Source: Onchocerca volvulus
Lineage: Eukaryota > Nematoda > Chromadorea > Rhabditida > Onchocercidae
Direction of reading: 5' to 3'
DNA: 64,000 nucleotides
Assembly (NCBI GenBank): GCA_000499405.2
Contig: HG738140.1
Coordinates: 11,001,560 to 11,065,559 of the forward strand
Part shown: one piece after another, positions 34,790 to 47,972 of the stretch
Layout of the letters: each line of letters begins with the position of its first letter
Numbering within the stretch: position 1 is the first letter of the stretch
Notes under the pieces: model-generated
Database searches by the model: none
What the model was told of the DNA's origin: nothing
The model's input: the letters and a program-made list of their open reading frames with translations, nothing else
Position numbers and translations under genes: made by a program

Positions 34790-37700
34790 CTATGAAACAA
34801 TAGATGTAGCATGGAGAGCAAGTGCTCGAATCGCCCGTAACCGTTCAACAACAAGTCCAATGTAAGGCAGTCCCTTTTCTTCCTCTTCACGCCTCCAAAC
34901 ATTTACAGATAGTTGTGCCCGTAAGATTAGTTTTCGTACAAGAATAGCAGCTTGTTGATCTGGCAAAAAAGCACGTGAAATCGCCAGCCACAATGCAATT
35001 TCTTTACGAGAATGAACAGTCACCAATAAATGTTCATTATCTTGCGGTACCACCTAAGAATGCAAGTCTGTAGCAGCAAGATTTGTCTAAACACTTGTTC
35101 AGTTTTCCATGAAAACAAAAAATTGATCCATTTTATATTTTTCCATAGTAGCAAATAAACTAATTAGAAAAATAGGAAGAAAAACTGAAACAAAACATAA
35201 CTACCTCCAAAGCGACATGCGCAAATTTTCCACTAATTGTTCCAAGGACATAGGGCGAGCCACTATCATTGTAAACAACCGAAACAAAATCATTTCCAAT
35301 AAACTTTTTCTTGCCATTGCAAAGCGGATCAAGTTCACTTTTTGGCATTAACGTCGCTAAAGCAATCACTATTTTAGATGTAAATCGAAAATTACAGAGA
35401 ACCCAAATGATATTCTCCTACATGCTCGATATTTTAAATTCCATTTTTCAAAATATTCCTAGCAAATGATTTATTTAGTATACAATCCATTTTATAATTT
35501 AACTGCAACATACCCACATGGAAAACAGTTTTCGAAATTTCATCTGTATATACATAGGTAAAGGTGCCACAAACACCAGCTGAAAGACCGCCTGGACAAT
35601 CTTCCAGAGATATCGGGTCACCCAAAAGCCTAAAACCTCAAAATATAACAAACTAGTTAGAATACCTAATACCTCAGTTGCAGATAATCTCCAAAAAATC
35701 ACCGTAAAAAACTAGCATAACGTGCCGAACCATAAACATTTCCCAAAATTTCGGATTCCTTAGTCTGGCCACGTGCAATATAGACAACACCAACCGTGTG
35801 CAATTCAAGCGATGATATCCGATCAATATTGCGCAAAGATCTCAATCTATAAAAATATGGATAATTATTATTTATCGCAAGATTTCTTAGAAAAAAGATT
35901 TCAGGATTAAAATTTTTCCCCGAGAGAAAAGAACTAACAAAATTTTAAAAACAGTGAGAACATACATTTTATTTTTATCACCAACTAATATCTGCATAGC
36001 TTTGTTATCACTTGCGAAAAGTTTTAAAATTGATACTCCCTCATCAACACCACAAAAATTGTCTGCTAAAATACAAAAATAATTTTTATTGAGAATTACT
36101 GCATTATCCAAATGATAAAAATTTACTATAATATCTTTAGTCCGCCAATAAGACAATAATCGATGAATTTCTCATTCGAAAAGGTAGAAATGATAGCCTT
36201 ATAAGACAGTGGATTTAGTCTAATTGTTAAAAAATTTGACTTTTTTAGGTTATTTACATTAAAAATCGCGAAAGTATTAAATGATTATACATATTAGTTC
36301 TTGAAATTTGAAAAAACAAGCTGTCAGTGTGAACAAAATTTTCACTTCCATTTCGATTTCTTTTATTACCTGCAAAATTGATGCTAAAGAAATAACTGTA
36401 AACCTGCTCCAAAATCATCAGGGAAATCTTTAAGCGATCGCATGTACCATGAATTTTTCCCAAAGATATGCCGTACAACAACTTGAATCCATGTCACTAT
36501 CGGAACATGATTTTTTTTTGTTTCATATTTCGCCACTGTACATAAATCGTCCAAAGTTGAATGGTAAGGGACTACATATTTCCTTAAACGATAAAATGTA
36601 TTTCTACTTTGATTTAAAGATAATTCCCGAGTTATTAATCAAACGCATAAAACGAATAAATTGATACTCGTTTGGGCGATGGATTGCTGACTGATGGCGT
36701 CGTCTTCTTTCAAAATTTGGTATTTCCACACTTAATGTATAAATTGATGAATTTTCTTCACTAGTATCTAAAAACCAATCTTCACTTATTCCGCAATGAC
36801 TTAATGGCATACCAAAACAAAATAAATTACAAAATAATGTAGAGAATTGCATTATGTGTGATGGAGAGATCTCAAATAAAAAAAAAAAAAAAGATTTCCA
36901 AAAAATCATTGTTAACTACTTTACTGAGCTGAATTTGTTTACGTTATATATTAAAAAAAAAGACGAATCGTTTTTAAAATAGATTATTTACGTCATAATG
37001 AACTTCCACAACAAATAGTAGCATTTACTAGTTTCGATTGTCTTATTCGCTCCACTTGATGGATTTTCAGTAAAATTGGTGACAGAAATGACTATATCAT
37101 TAATAACCCAGTGATTTGACCATCGCTCCACTAGTTTTGTATTTGGCATCGCTTGAGGGAGTACTGCGTCCCTAATTTTGCTGTGTTTCATGAATGTCTT
37201 CAATGCTTTAATTGTTTCTTCAGCCAACTATAACATAAACAGCAATAAATAATGAATAAAATAATATATATCGTCCACATTTTATGGCAATTTCGAATTA
37301 CTGAGAATTGGTGCTCAGATTCGTGAAATAATTCCATAATTGAAGAAATAAGAACAATCAAAAACTAGAAAACAAAAACCTCATCTCTCAAACTAGCATT
37401 TTCATTTTTAATCGTGTCTTTTCGACTAACTGAACCAAATGAAAAAGTAGCAGTGGATGATGTTTCAAAATCAGACGAATGTCGTTCATCTGAATGCTCT
37501 TTTGCATCTATGACATTTGGCACACAAGTTCTTGCCTCTTCCTCAATCTGCAAAATATTCCAAGATGATGAAATGTACAAAAATGTGAAAGTGAAGAATT
37601 AGTTTAATTTGTCATGTTTTTTATTAGCAAAAATTTTTTAAGACTCGAGTAGAAAAATTGTACCTGATTAATAACATAATTACATATCGTTGATTTTATT

Positions 37701-40700
37701 GCATCTGGCATTTTAGTGTACCATCTCATTAGGGAATGAAATGCAGCAGCAACAATGAAAGTGTTATAACGATGAACGCTTGTATACGGTGCCAATATAT
37801 CAATAACAAATTTGAAGTGTTTGATCTATAATTTAAACTAATTAGAAAATGCATGAAAATACTTTGCTTTTCGATTACATAAATTGCGTATTACTTTTTC
37901 ATCTGCAAGAACTTATTTTTTTAATATGTCTCCTCTACTAACTATTTCATTCCAGTCACCATAACTAAAGAAAAAAAAAATCTACTGTTTCAGGAGATAT
38001 ATCATATGGTAGCAAAATATGACTGAAGCTCAACAAATAAATATTCATCACAACAAAATATTTTTTGGATATCTTGCTTGTAATTTTGAAGAAAATTTAA
38101 TGAAAAGAAATTAAAATTAGAGCATTTCAATCTATATTTCAATTTCATATCAGATAACTTGCCAAATAAGCAATGAAAATGAAAGGTGAAATATGAAAGA
38201 AAATAAAAAGTAATTCCATTACTAACAAAACCTCAAAAAACTGATAAAACTCCGGTACAGAGGAACAGTCTGAGGCTAATTCTATAACAGGAATCGCAAG
38301 AACGGCGCTTGGCTGAAGACCTGCTAAACATGCTATTAACTGCCGAGCTAATGGTGCCATACCATCAGGCAACACCTGCACTGCCAAATCACAAGCCATT
38401 ATTGCCTTAAAAATTGTTTTTTAATACCCCTAATTCCCAAAAATCTTTCGATTTTTCGATTCTCCAAAAATTATAAGATTTTCTTCATGTAAGGCTTATT
38501 GTTGTGAAAAAAAAAAAAAAAAAATCAAACTCATACAAAGAAACGAACTGAATAAAAAAATTTCGCATAAGGCCAGAAAAAACAGAAAAACGCTCAATAT
38601 ATAAGTAGGTGAATCATGAAAAAGTTTGTTCACAAACCTGCTGACATCCAGTTGGAACAAAAGAGACGCAATCAACCATAATTTTGCAAATACTTTCATC
38701 ATGATAATAATTAATTAGGCGACTAAAAAGAGGACAAATGTATTTCGGCAGATCAACTTCGCCTTTATGTGACGACGTTACAGCTAAATCTGCATCAGAA
38801 ATCAAAGTACTGCGCCTAAAACATGAGAAAGTATGCATTCGTAATATCCAAATACGTTAAACTTCAATTTATGAAGAAAAGATTCCGAATTCTTCGTTTC
38901 AATATTATCTATAATCTAAGAATATCTATTCTACTTCTTCTCTTCATATATTCAACATAAATGGCAGCGATTTCTCAGTAGTCATTTCTTGTCTCAAAAA
39001 ATGAACGGAAATACAAAATAAGAAAATGAATCTAATAAAGGATAAGAATTGTATAATTTTGTTTTTTATTAGACTTAATAAGTAAATTATAAAACAAACT
39101 TGTTGTATAATGCAATTATGGCATTTTTTAATTCTTTAATGTTTTCTGCACCTGCTGTGAAAATCAAATCTCGCACTTCCACTATTCGACACAACCGTTG
39201 CAAAATTATTTTTATAACCGGAAACCTGAATAATTTTTTAAAACAAGAGTACCAAAATGAAGTTTTGAGCTATTTTGAAAATCACATAACTCAGTTAATG
39301 GTCCAGATTCCTGTGAACGGCTTTAATTGCTTCGTTAGCAACTCAAATACTGGTATCAGTAAATAGTCACTAATTTTAAAAGTCGTTCAATTTGGAAATC
39401 ATTTAATGAAATATTTTAAAGAAACGAACTAGAATTCCACGAAAATATAAAATAAAAATACCAGAGTTCCTCTTCAATCGCTTTTGTCACTATTGCGCAA
39501 ATTTCCTTCCATTCAAAATTGCCATTAGTATTACCTCCAGCACGACATATTCGCACATTATTTACATCACCAAATTCACCAATCCAAACTACAACAAAGT
39601 AATTGATGAATATGGAACAAATTATTTTAATAGCTACAAACAATAATTTGCATTCAAGAAATCAAAAAATTTCTTGGTTGTCTATAATTTTAGAGGATGA
39701 GGCATGTTCCAATAATTTATTGTTTGGCCCTTTGTAAGATTTGAAAAAGCAACTAATAAATAAATGATGTATGTAATACCCATTTGTTCCGAAGGCGGAT
39801 TACAAATAAGGTTTAACAATGCGGAAAATATGCGTTCCCGTATTTCACAACCAATTTCGCGAACAAATCCATGTTGATAATGTGAATGAAGATGTTCGCA
39901 AAGTATATGTATGATGTAGTAAAGATGAGCACTCCGCAGATCAGAAAAACGTTCAGCTAAAATTTCACATACACCGCCTGCCACTATTTCCATATTTTCA
40001 AAAACTTCTGAAATAGAAAGCAACAAATGTAATGTCATAAAATTCCCTCGAAAATTACATTACAGATTTAATTACTCTTGTTTTCGAAAAGTGTTGGAAT
40101 AACAGAATGATCTGAAATGCTTTTTATCGTTTTATTTGCATGAACTTGGAAGTTATGTTATAGATTTAATTAGTCCTATTTGAAACAAACCTGCAGTGCT
40201 GAGATCAAGTGCGAGGAATGAACTGGCAATCTCCATTACCATCAAAAACAGGTCACTAGCTTCAGATTCACGTAAAGACACCGTTTTTGCAACATCAAAT
40301 AACACATTCAACATTTGGTACTAAAGTTTAAAACAACTTCAAATACCTATGGAAATAGTTCAAATACCTATGAAAGAACAATCATTTCTGAATCTGTTTA
40401 ATGTTGGATATTTTAACTAAATTATATTTTTCTAACTTTTTGTTTTGATAACAGAAAATATTGGTAAAAAAGATTTCCATTTCATCGTATGATTTTAGTT
40501 CTTGATACATAACTTATTTAAGCAATCAAGCAAATCTAATAGCTGACATTTTTAAAATAGAGATCGTAAAAACTTGCGTTAAATCAGTATTATCAATAGA
40601 TCAAACAAACCTGAATTTTGGCATTATTTTCGTGAATACAACCTTTAAGTACAGGACAAAGAAAATCTGTAATGATTGCTCTCTCATGTAGCCAATGATA

Positions 40701-43700
40701 TTTCATATAAACCGTGTGCAGGACACTAACTGCTTTCTCTCTTAAATCAACACAAAAAATTACAAACAGCCAATAATGATTCTTATGCTTTAAGATTGAA
40801 ATAACACAGGATAGAAAACAACGATATCATTTTCAAAGATGTTATTAATCTTTTCATGATTTTTTTTCCAATGAAATTAAACCTGTAACAAACCTAACAG
40901 CAACAGGATGATTATCTTGAAGATGTTTTTGTACAAGTTGTTGAAGAGTGTGAAGCCAATTCGATGTGAAGGGATCCAAACACTTCAAAAAATTGATTTA
41001 TAGATGACAAACAGTTCAATGATTTATTATACAATCCATCCAGTCCAATTTCTAAGTAAATCTATACTTAAATAAATATCTTACAGTTAATCGATTATAT
41101 TAATATATTACTCAATGTTATTGATCGAATTATAAAAAATATCGGAATTCAAAAACAAAAACTTACAGACACTCGGTAATCAAACAATGCTATGACACTT
41201 GGGACGGGGCGTTCATCGATACAACTTTCTATCAGTGAAAACAACACTTCGGGAGAACCGGCATAATCACCATCGTGATACAAATTCTCAATAACGCTAA
41301 GTAAATGGTGAACACGCGACCGCTGCTCGTTAATTTTTTCTTTCCATAACATCTAACAGGCAAAAGTGGAAATAACAAGAAATCGGATCCAATTTATTTA
41401 TTTTTTTCTCCCGACTTGAAATTATTCACACAACCGAAACTTTAATTTTTTGTCCTTTTAATTTGAGATGGAACATTTTCTTTTTTCTTTTTTTTTTTTG
41501 ATATAAAATCATCAAAACAAAGCAGTAAATAATTTTCCCAAAATGGAAGGAATTTGAGGAGAACTTCCCCTTCTCTCATATTAGAATGCAATAAAACATA
41601 CTTGTTCACAAAGTCTTAAAGCCTGTTTAAGAAGTTGTAAGATACAATGCCAACTCAGTTGCTGAAGATTTTTCCCGTTGGCACTCAGTAACCGCCAGAC
41701 AGCAATCAAAACTTCATTCACAACTTGAGGACCTGCTTCCATTGCCGGCAACATACTTCGAAGAGCGACACTTGGATGACAACGCAAATTATCAATATGC
41801 TGGTAAAAAAACTAAATGTTTTCAAAATTGTTCAGATTTTAGATCCTGGGAATTTTTTCCTAACTTACAAGACTTAACGTTCCATTACTTCATGTCCTGT
41901 TGCTTGAAGAATCATATTTATGGATAAAAAAAAAAAAGAAAAAAACTTATTGCTATCATTGCCATTATTTGCATTTCAAAATGTATCACTCTTTACTAAA
42001 TCAAAACCAAAATGCTGGAAAGCAATTCAAAAACTTTATTTTCAGACATAAAGGAAAAAAAATAAAGAAATCTTTCAGTATACAGCAATGCTCCAGTAAA
42101 TATATTTTTTATTTCCTACAAAAGACACTACACAGATTCTTGTATATTATATAAAAATAAATGGAAAAGATCTTACTTGTCGACTCCACAGAGCAGTATG
42201 CACACAGTATATAGCGCCCACAAGAACCTGTATTTTCGGGCAATTGGCACTACTTCTCAATAAATCAAGTATCAGCTTTATAACATTATGACCATAATGA
42301 GATTCCAGTAAATCTCTCATTATGTTCCACGCAGTGGGACCCCATTTCTCTTCATTCATTATCGAACATAGTGTTGTTATTAATACCAGCAATTTCGTAT
42401 CTGGGATGCGTCTGCGAACCATAAATCATATTACATTAATTTATAACTAAGTAGATGGATAATTTTAAAGAAAATGTCTAATAATATATACTAGTCGCAG
42501 CTTTCGATCAATAAAATCATAATTATACAAGCACGGAATTTCTACAGACTATATTCTTTGTCCTGACGGCATATTAATAAAAAATTAGCATGAAAAACTA
42601 GACTAGAAATAAAATTATACCCATGTTTTAAAATAATTTCTAGTAATAATAAACATTCATAAGTCAAATGGTCCGCTTTACGACATATCCTGAAGCAGAC
42701 ATTATGAACAACATCATCAATCTCGCTATTCGTAATGAAACCAGCATTTGTTCTGCAAACAAAGTATGTAATGTATATCGCGTAGTTAAAAATTTCGAAA
42801 GTCGATAACAAAAGTTGAAATTCTTCCCTTTTAATTTGTTGAAATATGAAACTTATTTGAGAAATACGTACTTCAGAAAAGCAGCATAATCCCATTCAAA
42901 TCACTTTTGTGAAAATTTTATGAACACATATCTTTACGAATTACATAATTCTAAAGCATAAATTTTATATAAATAGTAATTAACCGCACTTTATGGTTTG
43001 CTGAATGAGCTGAAGTACTCGAACAGCATGCCGATGACCCATCGTATGTAAGTCTAATACTTCTCGTAGCCAACTAAGCTGAAGATTCATAAAATCATAT
43101 TCGAAACCTGTTACTTTATCGCCATTCATCGATAAAGCTATGAACCATTCTAGAGACAAATCACTGAGACCCATGGAGCGAATTAGCTAAAAAGAAATTT
43201 TTTGAATTAATTTTTTATAAATGCTTATAAGATAAGTATGTGAACACAATGTTAAATTTATTAACACGTTTCGTACTAGAAAAATATGAAATTTAGGAGG
43301 ATTAAAATCACACAGAAAAAAAAGTGTCGCGCATTGCTAAACCAAGTTGATCCAACTGATATTCAGTGAGAGTGATAAATGTTTTCAAGAACGACTCTCT
43401 TGCTTCATCCATTTCATACAGATCTTTAGTCTCGTGATATAATGCTTCAACGGTGCTTATTTGTAGTCGTCTGCTTTTAACAATCTAGTAAATTCTATGA
43501 TTATTTACAGTTTTACACAATCTCTTTCTTCTCAAAGTTTTTCATAATTCAAAGCAAATCATAAATTTGAGCACAAATTCTGGAGATATTTTTTATTCAT
43601 CAGAAAACTAACTTTTGTCACAAACTTTAAAAGACCTCGAATTTAAATCCGTAAGTGTAGTTACCCTACATATACAAAATTGGAAATATCGAAAGAAGGA

Positions 43701-44519
43701 GTTATAAGATCTGGGGAATCGGAAAAAATTGAAAGCTTAACTTATATGAAATTTAACATCTGAATCTATCTCATTCCTCTTTAAATGATTATTCGCATAG
43801 ACTAAAGGATATAAATGAAGCAATTTATACCGATTCTAATTGCTTCATTGCTTTTATTCGAGTCGATAGCGAACTACTAGATCCTAATTCAAACCATGCT
43901 GCTTGACTGATCGAACCCTCACTAAAATTGTATTAATGAGAAAACTGACTTATTTTTTTGCGTAACATCTTTTTGATTGGAAATCATACTGTTAATTCCA
44001 TTAACATAAAGAGAAAACTGAGTTTTATGTAATTATCAGATTGAGGAAAAATAATTTCAGAAGAGAATGAATTGTTCAGCATTTCTAATAAAAAATGAAT
44101 AATACAACAACCTGTTCAAGAAATGCTGAATATTGTCGCTGTCTTTTCGAATGAATATTGATGGAAGAAAGCCTCGCCTCGAAAACGGCATGCTTATCGA
44201 TTCGAAATTGAGAATGCATGCGTATCAAATTACTTAATAATTCATTAGTGAAAATGATAATATTAAATTCATCAGTGAAAAGGATAATATTGAATTCATC
44301 AATAAAAGAATAATGTTGTTTTGCTTCGTCAGTATTTCTCATCCCACAAGAAATAAAAAAAAAAAAAAAAAGTAACATATTTTCAGTAATATATTTTATG
44401 TTATTTAGTAACATATTTTCTATCTAAAATTATAGTAAAACTAAGATATATTATCAAGAGAATAATAAAAAATGAAAATATAAATGAATCTCACTTGGTA
44501 CAAATTCAGAATCAGCCAT
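34790..44519 (-). CDS. TSC2: tuberin (TSC2), Rheb GTPase-activating protein
   Basis: Subunit of the TSC complex, which turns off Rheb and so mTORC1. Exons, 5' to 3': 44519-44495, 44084-44006, 43921-43831, 43484-43314, 43186-42990, 42752-42621, 42411-42177, 41799-41602, 41352-41167, 40982-40894, 40740-40611, 40320-40191, 40007-39780, 39588-39462, 39225-39100, 38815-38638, 38405-38232, 37825-37664, 37547-37380, 37227-37029, 36767-36654, 36571-36404, 36369-36291, 36219-36155, 36065-35966, 35846-35703, 35629-35514, 35368-35205, 35053-34790. Total 4239 nt, 1412 residues (human 1807). The N-terminal tuberin helical domain is collinear with human: WGPTAWNIMRDLLESHYGHN, IESCIDERPVPSVIALFDYR. The Rap-GAP domain (about 1155-1390) has VGVVYIARGQTKESEILGN, GGLSAGVCGTFTY, and IGNDFVSVVYNDSG, which keeps the catalytic Asn (about N1296). 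The linker is shorter than in mammals. Uncertain: the first two exons, and the small exons around 36.2-36.6 kb. Confidence 0.93.
44112..44342 (-). other. alternative coding-like exon at the TSC2 5' end
   Basis: A minus frame opens with an ATG at 44342-44340 and runs 77 codons to a GTTGTT donor. Its 3' half uses GC-richer codons (IDKHAVFEARLSSINIHS) and looks coding. Its 5' half contains three 27-bp tandem units translating as DEFNIILFT / DEFNIIIFT / NELLSNLI. Its end phase does not fit the next confident TSC2 exon (43921-43831), so I left it out of the main model. It could be an alternative first exon or a retained remnant. Confidence 0.3.
44241..44318. repeat. three 27-bp tandem units
   Basis: Units at 44241-44267, 44268-44294 and a shorter one at 44295-44318 share TTCATYAGTGAAAA and GATAATATT. 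The unit length is a multiple of three, so copies keep frame in the minus-strand open frame that spans them. Confidence 0.75.
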
Positions 44520-47500
44520 TAACAACTTGCTTCGTCCATTCCTAATAAATTATGATTCAGGCATGAGTATATCTATAATATTATTAAAAAATTAGTAAGA
44601 ATGCATAAATACGAGAAGTAAAAGTGAAAATAAAAGGCGTAACGAAACGGATGTGTCGCCACTCGTTCATAATATGCGAAACTGTGCCGAAAAACGAATG
44701 AAATGAGATAATAGGGTCACCTGTCCCACTTCAACTGTTCTGTGATCGTCAGGTGACTTTCGAGGTCTCCTTTTTGTGAAATTAGAATCACAGGCAGTGT
44801 GAAATCATTGATCTCATTCGTTGTTTTTTGAAGTTACCGTACTCCTGAGGAGACGAGTTAAATTCATGAAACATTTTGTCAAATAAGAAAGATAAGTAGG
44901 CGTTTTGTTAATATTTGTTAAAGGAAGATTTCAGTGTCACCAGGTAAAGATATTACATTTGAGTTCACTTATACAAAGAAAATGAACTTGTTGACTGGTT
45001 GATGAATAACATTGGAAAAACATTAATTTTTATTGCTAGAAACATTTCAGTAAGTTCATGTTTGGAATAGTGACGACAATAATTCACGTACTTCATTCAT
45101 TGGCCTTTGCTCCCTTTAAAATTGACTCTTTGCATTTTGACTTGTTGTTTTTGCTTAGAGTTGAAGTTATTTATACTTAGAACTGAATAAATTGTGCCGA
45201 TAAATTAACATGAATTAACAGAAAATTTAAATATGTTATTCAAACAAAGCTTACTTGAGCAAAGAAAGCAACTTGTTTACTGATTGATAAGCAAGATAAT
45301 TAAAATTGAGAAGTAAAAGTTACCCAGCAAGCATCTGTCTTAATGAGATTGCGATCTGTTAGATAATTTCATTGAGCAAAAATTTTATTTCCTTCAGGTT
45401 TTACTTTGTGCCACAGCTACCAATTATTTTCCCATCATTTGGTTTAAAAGTTTAAATTTACTTAAACTAAGGGACACAAAGCATAGCTATTCAGCTATTT
45501 CGGCTAATAGTTGTAAGTCAGTATTTCATTTCGCGTATTTTTATTTTTTGAATATTTTAATTTCTTGATAGATACATGCGTTTTTTTTTATTTTATTACC
45601 GTTTGCATGAGAAAGCTGGAGCATTTTATCTAATCTTGACAATTGCTTCGTGTATGATATTGGTTGTCTGAACGGATGGATCACTCTGAAGACATTTTCT
45701 GAATTATTGTAAAACTTAGAAGTGTGTAGTGCTTAACTGACTTTCACATTGTGGAACTTTGGAGTTGAAACTTCGCTTTTGTGTGCAGCATTTGTTGCCA
45801 TCAACCGGTTGTAAGAGAAGGAATTCCTGTGATGACAACATTCGGAAGGTTGATGCTAAACTAAACGTTGCTTCCGTTAGTTCCATCGCAAAGGCTTTAT
45901 TTTGCCAATAAATCATTGTTGTTGGTAAGAGAAGAAATGAGATGAATTTCGAGAGAAATAGACTACCTGATGTCTAAAGACAACAACATAAAGTCTCGAT
46001 AACAGAGTAGTTCAGATAGCAGCTGTGATTTGCCTATCTCTCAAGTATCGAGCCTCATCTCAACTTATCACTTGCTACAACCGCACTCAGCTGGCTCGAC
46101 TGACTTGCTTATTCAAAGTTTATCATTCATTCCTGTCCCTCTCTATCTATTTGCTCTTCACAAGTAATCATTGTCGTCAATGCCTTCCTTATACTAGTAA
46201 TTCGATATGATAGCTGTCATTGAATCACTCTAAGCATTTATTATTCGATGAGTTTTGTTATCGCTATGATCAGCAAGTGCGGAAACACGATGGATCAAAT
46301 ATCCTTGAAGCTTCCAGTAAGCCTGGATTATATTATTATCACTTTGACAGGTGTGTGTCAGTCGGAATAACTCTGCATTTCAAAAATCACTAGCATTAAC
46401 AATTCTGTGTAAATAAGAATCATATTTGACATCAAAGTTCTTATAAATCGAGTGTTCACTTCCGTTGTTAAACATAACAATAGGTGTGCATAGAAGTGCA
46501 AAGAACAAATCAAAAAAAGAAAAGCAATTAACAGATAACTGCAAGAAATCATATCAAGCCAAATGGTTAATATTCAACTGAATTAATGAAGCGAAATGAC
46601 TGGAGAGCAGGTCTTGATGACAATAGCACCTTCATCGAATCTGTCATTTCTTGAAAAATATTTGTTGTTATTGAAAATTATTTCAATTCTGCTTTGGATT
46701 AGTTTGCTGCATTGTAGTTGTTTTCGGCTATTAGGCCTTTATAATATCTGCTAATTTCTCAGCATATTTATAATCCATCGAACTATCTTCAATGAAAAGG
46801 ATTAGAATTTCACATTTTGAATAACGATAGTATAATCATGTAAACGAACGATACTTATCGTAACCGATGTTCCATGATATGTGCTTTATTTATGCTTCAT
46901 ATCTTGAAATCTTCTTCAAAATCTTCATGTTCCATACCCTACTTTTCATTGATCTTTGATTCATTCTTCCCTTTGAAAATTTCTTCCTTCAAAACACAAA
47001 CAATCTAATTTGTGTTGCATTCGTATCGCACAAATATCGCCAAACATTGAAGATTTTCTTAATAAACTATAAAATATCAAAATCAAAACTATTTTGCACA
47101 TAGTATAATTTCATCTGTCTTATTTTTCCAACCTTATAAATCTTTTCTTCAATTTCTTCGGTCATTTCTTCTCCTCTTCTCCCTCACTTTCGTTACACCT
47201 TGCGATTTCGTTGATCAACATTATTCCGTGTTAGTTTGTAACAGCAGAAAAGTGAAAACGAAGACGATTTTCAAGTAGACCATTTTCAAGTGCCATCGGT
47301 GATGTTTACTCTTATCGAATACACAAAAACATATATATAGCTTTGCTCAAAAAATACATTTACTATTTTCACTCCTTTCCTGATCTTTGTTTTTAAGCTT
47401 TTATTCCACTCAGCTCAATTGTTAGTGATTTCAGTTTCCAGTGTAGCTGTTTCTTCACGCTTCTTACCAAATATTAAGCTTAACGAAGCACTCATTCAGT

Positions 47501-47972
47501 TGCTCGAATAGTAGAAAGCGATTTTGTATTTCAAATCGAATTATTCATGAGAAGCTTTCGGTTAATGCTATCGCTTTTGATTTTCCTGTTTTGTTTATTC
47601 CAGTTTCTGTTATTTTGCTTTTATCTCTCTTAAATTTCAATCTTTTCTGATAGAAATAGTTGAAATAATCGAAAAATTTCTCTTTGCTATTATAGCATCA
47701 ATATTCTTAATTCACTCTTGAGATTTTTTTGTAATCTTTTTCGTATTAAATTTCATTGATTCGAAAATTTTCAAAAATGCATCCTTTTTATTGAAATTTT
47801 TCGATGATAACAATTTTTCCTCCATTGTTGCATGTTACTGGAAATCGCAGGAATTACGAGGGTCGAATGTAAAATGTTCAACAAAATCTTACGAATCCAA
47901 TTACATCAAATTTTCTTTTACAGATTATCACTATCCGGATGACTGATTAAAAAACGATTCAAACCAAACGAA
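44520..47972. promoter_or_regulatory. shared upstream region of divergent TSC2 and PPP4R4
   Basis: About 3.45 kb between two divergent starts. It must hold both promoters and 5' leaders, but I see no specific motif I can name. A TTATTAG acceptor-like site lies just upstream of the TSC2 ATG (about 44545), and a TTCTTTTACAG acceptor-like site ends at about 47924 before the PPP4R4 ATG; both could accept a spliced leader. Short open frames here (45716-45916, 46358-46552) look like chance. Confidence 0.5.

Noticed and set aside
42542..42895. 117-codon minus ORF taken as one unit
   Set aside because: Only 42621-42752 is a TSC2 exon; the rest is read-through into introns.
45716..45916. 66-codon minus ORF between TSC2 and PPP4R4
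   Set aside because: No splice connections, no motif, and placed in the shared upstream region.
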